Positions 8,339-15,759 of a stretch of 62,103 nt of DNA are shown piece after piece (position 1 is the stretch's first letter; the number at the start of each line of letters is the position of its first letter). The notes below the pieces were generated by a model, which made no database searches, was not told where the DNA came from, and saw nothing but the letters and a program-made list of their open reading frames with translations. The stretch covers positions 1-62,103 of the forward strand of contig JAMDDE010000052.1 of assembly GCA_023489235.1 (NCBI GenBank). The letters run 5' to 3'. This DNA is from Actinomycetota bacterium. GTDB taxonomy: Bacteria > Actinomycetota > Acidimicrobiia > Acidimicrobiales > JAMDDE01. The position numbers and the translations under genes were made by a program.

Positions 8339-10276
8339 GTGAAAGCGAGAGAGCCTTCTCGGTCGAATTCCTCCAATGATATTGGATCCAAGGAGGATAG
8401 AGGGGAGCAACAGAGACAGGCCAACCTTGAAAGAGAACGCTTGGCAGATAGCTCTCTGTTTTTCACTGAGTTCATTGACCAACACAAGCAACGCATCTTC
8501 AGTGTAGCTGTATCGATACTTGGCTCTCGCGAGGAGGCTGAGGATGTGACCCAGGAGGGGTTTCTAAGAGCCTTTGCTGCTGTACGCCAGGGCGAGGAAA
8601 TTGACGACCTTCGAGCGTGGACCTCCAAAGTGGTGACCAATCTAGCGCTTGATCGCTGGAGAAAAACTGTTCGTCACCCTGTCCTCAGTTTCCACGACCT
8701 AACTTCCGAAACAGAGCAGGACTTCCAACCTGTCGATACTCACAAAGGTCCAGCTGAACTAGCGGCAGAGAAGGACATAGCGAGTTTTGTATGGCAACAG
8801 TTCATGCATCTTCCCCCTAAATATAGGGCAGTTCTTGTCCTCTATGCCATCGAGGGTCTAAGTCATAGAGAGGTAGCTAAAACCTTGGGTACGACCACCG
8901 TAAATGCTCGGGTTCTCTATCATCGCGCCAAAGAGGCTCTTCGTCGAGAACTGGTCAACGGTCTCGACAAACGTGACTACCCTCTACCGGACTGTCGTTC
9001 TGTGATGGCCGAGCTCCCCAGTTACCTTGCGGGGAAACTTACTCCTGCTCGAGCAGATGAGGTTCGTAGACACTTGCAGACCTGCCCATCTTGCTCTTTG
9101 ACAGAGAGGAGCTGTCGAGATGCCTTGTTCGGTCTCGGCCTGCTTCCTCTTTTCGCTCTCTCCTCCAAAGCACTCTCCAAACTGCAAGCCGATCTCGTCT
9201 CTTTCAGTTCTACTCATCCTTACTCAGCACAGCTGCACTTTTCCCAGCCAACCAAGGCTTCCTCTCCTTCAACTATTCAAGAGAGAGTCATCAAAGTGGC
9301 CAAGTTGCACAAAGCACTGTCGATCGCGGCTGGCACACTTCTTGTTGCTGGGGTCGCAACAGGGATATATATGGGGTTATCGGGAGGAAGCAGTGGTGGT
9401 CGTTCTGGAGGAGGGGGTATCTCCTCGGAGATAGGTCGCTCTGGCCGGTTGGCCCATCAGATGGGAGTTGTGTACTCTTCTGGTTCTCTTACGCTGTCAT
9501 CATCTCCAGAGGGGCACCTGACATGGCAGTGCCCTCACTCGTCTAGGTATCCTGGTTATCCTCAGTCAATCACCTATTTCTCAGGGGGTTACTATCGAGG
9601 TCGGATCCCTTTCCTGCCGCGGGTCCTCCTGCCGAGCGGCTACTCTGCTCGCATAGTGAATGGAAGAGCTGGTTTGTACGCCCCTTACCTCATCACCATC
9701 ACCTCTCGTCATGGTCCACCTGCTGGACTTGGTCCTACGACGGAGTGGGTGAAAGACTTCGAGCAAGGCCCTCTTCAGGCAGTGCAAATACCTGGTCCTT
9801 ATCCAGTAGAGCACTCTGCCAACTGGTCAACCTTTACCACTACAGCCGTTGACGCTGATGTTTTCATACTTCCCTTCCCAGGCAGCGTGAGTCAGGAAGT
9901 TACCGTAGCGGTTCAAGCCCCTCGGTCTTGTGGAGGGACATCTAAACTGGTGCACCTTGCCCTACCTGCCACGTCTTCAAGAGCACATCTGCTTGGGGTC
10001 GTGTCCGCTCCTATTCCGCTACCCGAGGTGCACTCTAGTGTAGTGGCTGCCTACAGAGCTAATTATCCCATTTTTTCTGCTGGGTTCAGAGGGGGACCAC
10101 GCCTGGAGCAACTCAGCAGTGCAACGTTTGCCGGCAAGGAAGCCTTTCTTTGGTGGCCGTCTCATCCAAGTGGGCTGGTACTTTCTACTACGTATACTTT
10201 TCTGACGGCCACCGCGGGACCTGTTCCAGTACCAGCTGAGCTTCCAGAGCCTTCAATATTGTTATATGGTCGGTAA
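8339..10276 (+). CDS. ECF sigma factor fused to zinc-finger anti-sigma-like, transmembrane and external domains
   Basis: A 645-residue protein starting with GTG. Region 2 lies near residues 45-105 (EEAEDVTQEGFLRAF) and region 4 near 155-205 (LPPKYRAVLVLYAIEGLSHREVA), both typical of ECF sigma factors. Next comes a ZAS-like zinc-binding motif with His245, Cys249 and Cys252 (HLQTCPSC), as in anti-sigma factors. A membrane span follows at about 325-347, then a Gly/Ser linker and roughly 295 residues that should lie outside the cell. Sigma and anti-sigma functions are normally separate proteins, so this chain resembles a membrane-tethered sigma factor that could be released by proteolysis or a signal. 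It follows the sugar transporter with only 118 bp between. I do not recognise the external domain. Confidence 0.88.
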   Translation: MKAREPSRSNSSNDIGSKEDRGEQQRQANLERERLADSSLFFTEFIDQHKQRIFSVAVSILGSREEAEDVTQEGFLRAFAAVRQGEEIDDLRAWTSKVVTNLALDRWRKTVRHPVLSFHDLTSETEQDFQPVDTHKGPAELAAEKDIASFVWQQFMHLPPKYRAVLVLYAIEGLSHREVAKTLGTTTVNARVLYHRAKEALRRELVNGLDKRDYPLPDCRSVMAELPSYLAGKLTPARADEVRRHLQTCPSCSLTERSCRDALFGLGLLPLFALSSKALSKLQADLVSFSSTHPYSAQLHFSQPTKASSPSTIQERVIKVAKLHKALSIAAGTLLVAGVATGIYMGLSGGSSGGRSGGGGISSEIGRSGRLAHQMGVVYSSGSLTLSSSPEGHLTWQCPHSSRYPGYPQSITYFSGGYYRGRIPFLPRVLLPSGYSARIVNGRAGLYAPYLITITSRHGPPAGLGPTTEWVKDFEQGPLQAVQIPGPYPVEHSANWSTFTTTAVDADVFILPFPGSVSQEVTVAVQAPRSCGGTSKLVHLALPATSSRAHLLGVVSAPIPLPEVHSSVVAAYRANYPIFSAGFRGGPRLEQLSSATFAGKEAFLWWPSHPSGLVLSTTYTFLTATAGPVPVPAELPEPSILLYGR

Positions 10277-10335
10277 GACGGGCTAGGGGAGAGCGTCGAG
10301 AGTCCGGCTACTACCTCAGTGTTGTTATATGGTCG
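10256..10335. repeat. Direct repeat, 63-bp offset, spanning the sigma-fusion stop codon
   Basis: TTGTTATATGGTCG occurs around 10259 and again around 10322, with weaker similarity to the left of each copy. The first copy encodes the last residues of the sigma-fusion protein and its stop; the second is intergenic. This is consistent with a decayed tandem duplication of the gene end. Confidence 0.65.
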
Positions 10336-10391
10336 ACAAGAACTAAACTGTAGAAAAGCTGTAGAAGCAACGAGGACCAGGAGGGGGCTAA

Positions 10392-12128
10392 GTGGTTAAG
10401 GAGGCAGTTACACGATTTGTAGCCCGGAACGAGTTAGGGAGACGTCACGAGGCAACCTTCGAGAAGGCCAAAGAACTCGTCGGACGTCCTGACAGCCATC
10501 TCTCCGAGGATCGCATAAAGGCATACCTTGACTCTGGGGCTTGGAGCTTGGATACCTTTGTTGACCTATTGGAACAACATGCTCGAACTCGTCCGAGCGA
10601 CCCAGCGGTTGTGGACCAAAGTGGTAATGCAATTACTTGGAGTCAGCTGTTGGAACGAAGCCAAGCTTTTGGAGCAGGGCTGTTGGATCTTGGATATCAT
10701 GCGGGCGACTGTCTAGGGGTGCAGCTGCCCAACTGGTCAGAGTTCGCGATAACGGTATTGGGAAGTGCTTATATAGGTGTTCGTCCTGTATTCATCCATA
10801 TACCGTATCGCTCCTACGAGATGAGCTACATATTGGAACTCACTGGAGCTAGGGGTCTGTTGCTCCCGTCCACCTATCGTAATATGGATCATCTCGGGCT
10901 GGGTATGGAGCTGCGTGAACGCCTTCCCTTGCTGAGCGACCTCTTTGTAGTTCGAGGGGAGCAGCAATTATCAGCAGGCAGGAACAGGATGTTCGACTTT
11001 GATGAGATAGTGCAGGCAGGGATGGGAGCAGAGCTGAACGTTGCCCCTCCTTTGTCCACTGACCTGTTCGTGCTCATGTTCACCTCCGGCACGACCAATA
11101 GGCCCAAAGGGGTCATGCATCTGCATGCCAATCTACTCACCGCGTGTCGCAACTATGTGGATGCGTATGGTCTTCTGCCTGAAGATCGTTGGCTCATTGT
11201 CACTCCCTTGACGCACCTCACAGCTTTCGGCATTGCTTTCCTAGGTGGATCGCTTGCAGGTGGATCAGCGGTCACCCTTCTGGAGGCCTGGGATGTAGAT
11301 AAGGCCTTGGAGCTCATAGAACGTGATCGGATTACCCATTTTGTCGGTGCACCCCCCATGCTCATAGATATGGCCCGTAGTCCAGGCCTTAAGGAGCGTG
11401 ACCTCTCGTCTCTGCGCTTCATGATGTATGCCGGTGCTCCCTGTCCGATAGAGATACTTAGAAAGCTTCATGATCAACTTGGATGCAAACTAGCAGTCTT
11501 CTATGGATGGACTGAAGGCCTTGCCCACACTTACTCAGGCTTGGATGATCCGTTGGAGATCACTAGTGTCACAATAGGTCGTACTGGAAAGGGTTGGGAG
11601 ACGAAGGTAGTAGATGATGAGGGGAACGAAGTAAGAGAAGGGGAAAGGGGAGAGTTCTGGGGAAGAGGACCCAACCTATCTCCTGGGTATTATCGCCAAC
11701 CTCAGTTCATGGCAGAGAGGTTCCATCCTGAAGGGTGGTTCATGTCGGGAGATGTCGTGACCAAGAACAAAGATGGAACCTTCACCTTCGTTGCTCGTAA
11801 AGATGACGAGATAAACAGGGGCGGGCAGAAGGTGGACCCTCGTGAGGTGGAGGAGCTGCTCTATGAGCTTCCCGAGGTGTCCAATGCTGTTGTTGTTGCT
11901 ATGCCCGATGCACGTCTTGGGCAACGTGGATGCGTGTTCGTAGTCCCATCTCCAGGTGCCAATGTGACGCTCGAACTACTGAACAGCCACTTGGAGAAGC
12001 GAGGTTTGGCTAAGTACAAGTGGCCGGAACGTCTTGAGGTAGTCGACTCGTTGCCTATGACTCCCACGGGTAAGATCATGCGGTATGCCCTGCGAGACAT
12101 AGTGAGCCAAGGGGATCTCTCTGGTTGA
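10392..12128 (+). CDS. AMP-dependent acyl-CoA synthetase (ANL superfamily)
   Basis: 578 residues starting with GTG after AGGAGGG. ANL motifs appear in order: the phosphate loop MFTSGTTNRPKG, YGWTEG, the Asp-containing hinge SGDVVTKNKDGTFTFVARKDD, and the C-terminal catalytic lysine region PMTPTGKIMRY. The sequence resembles cyclohexanecarboxylate-CoA or medium-chain acyl-CoA ligases more than fatty-acid-chain activating FadD enzymes, but substrate cannot be read from the sequence. It would form acyl-CoA plus AMP and pyrophosphate in the cytosol. It stands 115 bp after the sigma fusion and 36 bp before the secreted hydrolase-like gene, so the latter two may be co-transcribed. Confidence 0.88.
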   Translation: MVKEAVTRFVARNELGRRHEATFEKAKELVGRPDSHLSEDRIKAYLDSGAWSLDTFVDLLEQHARTRPSDPAVVDQSGNAITWSQLLERSQAFGAGLLDLGYHAGDCLGVQLPNWSEFAITVLGSAYIGVRPVFIHIPYRSYEMSYILELTGARGLLLPSTYRNMDHLGLGMELRERLPLLSDLFVVRGEQQLSAGRNRMFDFDEIVQAGMGAELNVAPPLSTDLFVLMFTSGTTNRPKGVMHLHANLLTACRNYVDAYGLLPEDRWLIVTPLTHLTAFGIAFLGGSLAGGSAVTLLEAWDVDKALELIERDRITHFVGAPPMLIDMARSPGLKERDLSSLRFMMYAGAPCPIEILRKLHDQLGCKLAVFYGWTEGLAHTYSGLDDPLEITSVTIGRTGKGWETKVVDDEGNEVREGERGEFWGRGPNLSPGYYRQPQFMAERFHPEGWFMSGDVVTKNKDGTFTFVARKDDEINRGGQKVDPREVEELLYELPEVSNAVVVAMPDARLGQRGCVFVVPSPGANVTLELLNSHLEKRGLAKYKWPERLEVVDSLPMTPTGKIMRYALRDIVSQGDLSG

Positions 12129-12164
12129 AGAGGAACCGCAACGATGATTGTGTAGAATCTCTTT

Positions 12165-13805
12165 GTGTTCAGGCGGGGTCGTCATGCTCATGTCGGCAGT
12201 CAGAGCTTACGCAATTTATTGATTCTGGTAGTAATTGCAGCAATAGTTGGATCAGCGATTGGTTCGCTGATACCACTGAAGGGAAGTGACATCTTAAACA
12301 AAGGTAAAGTTGTCACCTCTGCTAAGACTAGACAAACTCATGCGAGCAAAGCTTTACCAGCGAAATTCCTTGGGCCATACGGGGTTGAGGCCAGGTGGGT
12401 GATCCAGCAGAACAAGCTTCCTGGGACCACGAAGTGGAAGATACCACCGGCTGATGCAGGAGGCATCGCAGGTTATGCCAGCACCCAACAGGCTCGGTTG
12501 GGACAGCAGGTGACCCTCTATGTATCCACCAAGGCACCCAGCTTCCATGTGGATGCATTCCGTATGGGTTACTACCAGGGCAAGGGAGCGCGACTTATTT
12601 GGAGATCTAAACAGATAGCAGGGATTTCCCAGCCAGCATGCCCCGTTGTTCCAGGAATATTCATGGTGCAGTGCAACTGGTCGCCGTCTGTGAAGTTCAC
12701 GATCAGCAAAGCTTGGGTTCAGGGACAGTACCTGCTCAAGCTAGTAGGTAGTGGCGGTCAGCAGAGCTATATCCCTCTGACTATCTGGGACCCGTCTAGC
12801 CATGCAGCTTATGTGATCATGGCAGCGGTCCTTACCTGGCAGGCCTTCAATCCATATGGGGGCTACGATCTGTATGGAGGAGGTCCGCCGGGACTTACGG
12901 GATACCCCCCACCTGATCGATCGCGGGTACTGTCTTTTGACCGACCGTATGCTTACGGGGATGGAGCTGCCTCCTTCCTAGGTAATGAATACCCCTTGAT
13001 ACGTTTTGCGGAAAAGCATGGGCTGGATGTGACTTATTGGACCAACATCACTCTGGCTACTCATGGCAACTTGTTGATGAACCATAAAGCCTTGCTCTCG
13101 CTCGGCCACGACGAAGAGTGGTCATTGCGCATGCGAGAATGGGCTACCAAGGCCAGGGATGCGGGGGTGAACCTCGTATTCTTTGGGGCTAGTCCAGTAT
13201 TGAGGAAGGTGCGCCTTGAGCCTTCTCCGTTGGGAGCCAATATGGAGGAGGTGAACTACCGCGATCCGCAGGCCGATCCTCTCTACGGCAAGGACAATGC
13301 AGAGGTGACTCAGAACTGGTGGGGGCAGCCACCTGCCAATGACCCAGCAAGTACCTTGGTTGGAGCAAGCTATATAGGGTACAACAACTCCGTTGTAGCA
13401 AATATGGTGGTGGTCAACTCATCTTCCTTTATCTTCAGGGGTACTCACTTGCATGATGGCTCCGTTATTCCCTCCGTCCTCAAGTTCGACTTCGACGCTT
13501 ACGATCCCTCACGTCCAAACCCACCGGGAGTTGAAATACTCACTCATTCTCCAGTAGTGATCAGTTTCGATGGTAAGAGCGCATACGCGGATACCACTTA
13601 CTACACCTGGCCAAGTAGCAAAGCAGGTGTATTCGAATCTGGCACCAACTACTGGATAGCTGCTATGCAGTCTTGTCCACCAACAACGCAGAGCTGTCCT
13701 GCCCCTATCTTGAGAAGGATAACCGGTAACATCCTCCATGCATTCGGGCAAGGTCCCGCTGGAATCAAGCATCCCTCTGTATCCAACTGGCATCAGTTCT
13801 ATTGA
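12165..13805 (+). CDS. Secreted or anchored protein with N,N-dimethylformamidase large-subunit-like domain
   Basis: 546 residues from GTG 12165. One N-terminal hydrophobic segment (LLILVVIAAIVGSAIGSLI) should act as signal or anchor. The rest resembles the C-terminal domain of N,N-dimethylformamidase beta subunits: FNPYGGYDLYGG, then a conserved LSFDRPY region, LSLGHDEEWS, and VNLVFFGASP. The family contains amidohydrolases and many uncharacterised exported actinobacterial proteins, so I would not assign dimethylformamide as substrate. It begins 36 bp after the CoA ligase, suggesting an operon. Confidence 0.75.
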   Translation: MFRRGRHAHVGSQSLRNLLILVVIAAIVGSAIGSLIPLKGSDILNKGKVVTSAKTRQTHASKALPAKFLGPYGVEARWVIQQNKLPGTTKWKIPPADAGGIAGYASTQQARLGQQVTLYVSTKAPSFHVDAFRMGYYQGKGARLIWRSKQIAGISQPACPVVPGIFMVQCNWSPSVKFTISKAWVQGQYLLKLVGSGGQQSYIPLTIWDPSSHAAYVIMAAVLTWQAFNPYGGYDLYGGGPPGLTGYPPPDRSRVLSFDRPYAYGDGAASFLGNEYPLIRFAEKHGLDVTYWTNITLATHGNLLMNHKALLSLGHDEEWSLRMREWATKARDAGVNLVFFGASPVLRKVRLEPSPLGANMEEVNYRDPQADPLYGKDNAEVTQNWWGQPPANDPASTLVGASYIGYNNSVVANMVVVNSSSFIFRGTHLHDGSVIPSVLKFDFDAYDPSRPNPPGVEILTHSPVVISFDGKSAYADTTYYTWPSSKAGVFESGTNYWIAAMQSCPPTTQSCPAPILRRITGNILHAFGQGPAGIKHPSVSNWHQFY

Positions 13806-13996
13806 GGCCGACCATATGCCGGTTGCGGAGTGTTCCTCTTTCAACTCATTGGAGCTTCTGCTTGAGCTAATGACTGGACAGCTCGGTGTTGGCGAGCTCA
13901 CATTCCAACCCAAGTAGTTAGAATTAAGTTTCAAGGATGCAATCGAGGGTTGATACAACAAATACCTTATTGGCAAGGAATGTTTATTGAGTAGGA

Positions 13997-14932
13997 ATGG
14001 ACATAGCACGAAGCTATCTTGATCATCTAACCGAGTACGATGTCGAGTTGCTAGTTGCACATGCGCCTGGCACCCTTTCGGCAGCAAAACTAAAGAGCGA
14101 GCCGGAGCAGCTATTCAAGCTGTTGGAAAGTCGAGAAGTAGTTCAAGCTGCATTTCGTCGTACGGATGACTTTGACCTTCGTAAGGGCCCAATGGCCGCA
14201 GATGCGTTTGCCGCCGCTTCGCCGTTTCTGATCTTTGCACTGGCCATCCAAGCTGTTGCCTCGGAACTGGCTACCAGCTCCTTCGTTTCCGAGTGGATAG
14301 GACCTAGGCAACGAGTACCTGTGTTCGATGCCCATGCATTGGCTGGTTTTCTCGCACCCTTGGAGAGGCGTTTTTATCTAGCCACCCTTCTGGACTCCTA
14401 TACCCATGTCTACAGTGGAAGCGTGTGGGTTCACACAGGAGCTCGTTGGCGTCGGCGCCGATTCAGCGAGCTTGATCCGTTAACGCTGGCCAGCTTGCTC
14501 GAGTCGGTACCCGAAACCGAGCGAGCAGGCATCTATAGACGCTTAGGCGACCTGGCTCTCTTCCTCACTGGCGTCTTCCCTGATTACACGGCAACCAGGC
14601 TTCTCAAACGGATAGACAAAGAACGACTATACCGTATGACCAATCTGGTTCCTACCCAAGGATCGAGTCCTTCAAGCCTGCATGGTCAGTCCAACTCCAG
14701 CGAAGAGGGGATCGAGACTATTCAAGAAACCTCTGGCAACCTGGTTGCCCTTCTGGCTCGTCTAGGGAAGCGATGGTATGAGAAGGCAGTGGATACAGCA
14801 CTTTTCTCTACCGATGCCATTAGCCTAGTTGCTGATATAGCACGACACTTCGAGCAAGCTCGCCGGGTACTCAATATCGTCACGGATCGATACTTGTTCG
14901 ACTACCGTGCCCGTTGGCTACCCGAGCAATGA
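13997..14932 (+). CDS. Conserved-looking protein of unknown function
   Basis: A 311-residue, mainly helical, soluble protein. I do not recognise a family. Visible features are an N-terminal segment (YLDHLTEYDVELLVAHAPG), a less polar patch (AASPFLIFALAIQAVASELA) not long enough to be a clear membrane span, a basic WRRRRF stretch, and a low-complexity Ser/Gln region around residue 230. No catalytic motif stands out. It follows a 191-bp gap after the secreted protein and converges on the universal stress protein gene. The length, normal codon use and intact frame suggest a real gene. Confidence 0.7.
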   Translation: MDIARSYLDHLTEYDVELLVAHAPGTLSAAKLKSEPEQLFKLLESREVVQAAFRRTDDFDLRKGPMAADAFAAASPFLIFALAIQAVASELATSSFVSEWIGPRQRVPVFDAHALAGFLAPLERRFYLATLLDSYTHVYSGSVWVHTGARWRRRRFSELDPLTLASLLESVPETERAGIYRRLGDLALFLTGVFPDYTATRLLKRIDKERLYRMTNLVPTQGSSPSSLHGQSNSSEEGIETIQETSGNLVALLARLGKRWYEKAVDTALFSTDAISLVADIARHFEQARRVLNIVTDRYLFDYRARWLPEQ

Positions 14933-15012
14933 TCCAAGCTAACACAGGCTAGGCCTTGTTCATATCAGCTAGCCTATCCAGTGGGCTTGTGCAGCCATGA
15001 CGCAGTAGTACG

Positions 15013-15459
15013 CTACTTGCGAGAATGATGTTTGTGTACGATTACTACCGGGCATTCACTGTGCTGGGCGCATTGGGTACTGACCGATCCAAGGAGCAGC
15101 CCGGCAAAGCCTCCATGTCCGCGAGATCCCACCACCAGCAAGTCGACTGAGCGTGACAGATCGCACAGAACCTCTGCCGGGGAGCCTTCTACAATTAGTC
15201 GTTCTATGTGGGTTAGGGATGGCGATAGTGAGGTTGCTTTATCTATAGCGGTATCTAACTGCTTGTTTACCTGTTCCAAGATTTCGGCATCGGATACCAC
15301 CACTATGGGCATCTCTCCGTAGTAGTAGTCGTAGGGGCTTTGCCATGCGGTTACCGCTTGAAGCTCCCATTGACGCACCTGAGCTTCTTCAATAGCCCAT
15401 ACAAGTGCTTCTATGGAACCTTCTGATCCATCTACGCCAACTACTATACGCTTTGACAT
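15013..15459 (-). CDS. Universal stress protein (UspA family)
   Basis: 148 residues, normal for a single-domain Usp. The N-terminus RIVVGVDGSEGS and the C-terminal nucleotide-binding motif GSRGHGGFAGLLLGSVS (G-2x-G-9x-G-S type) indicate an ATP-binding member. Such proteins respond to starvation, acid or redox stress. It is monocistronic as far as can be seen, facing the unknown gene on its left and preceded by a 300-bp gap on its right. The ATG start is preceded by AAGGAGTAAT. Confidence 0.93.
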   Translation of the reverse strand: MSKRIVVGVDGSEGSIEALVWAIEEAQVRQWELQAVTAWQSPYDYYYGEMPIVVVSDAEILEQVNKQLDTAIDKATSLSPSLTHIERLIVEGSPAEVLCDLSRSVDLLVVGSRGHGGFAGLLLGSVSTQCAQHSECPVVIVHKHHSRK

Positions 15460-15759
15460 TGATTACTCCTTGTGTAGACCGAGGTCGCGCGTGGTCGAGC
15501 ACAACCAGCAGTAACAGCAAAAATGACTTGTTCTGCTCTAGCGTATCGCTTCAAGTTCTGCGCCAGCGCATCGCCAAGTGAATGCAGGATAAGCAGGAGA
15601 AAACCTAAAGCTTATGTTAGGTGCGAACAGACCGGGATGCATGGCTACAGTGGACGGGATGAGGCTTGCACCTCCACTTTATCTAGTTTCAGTGCCGTAG
15701 GGTCGTCATCAGCTTGAGGCAACAGCTGGCCTTGTGGTATTCATGCAACGTCTCTAGTC
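15460..15759. other. 300-bp gap between the usp gene and the P-type ATPase gene
   Basis: It should hold the usp promoter and the ATPase terminator. A 64-codon rightward frame at 15523-15717 has no recognisable features and I do not treat it as a gene. No strong hairpin or repeat is visible. Confidence 0.4.

Noticed and set aside
15523-15717. 64-codon rightward frame between usp and the P-type ATPase
   Set aside because: No family features, Ser/Cys-rich random composition, no ribosome-binding site of note.
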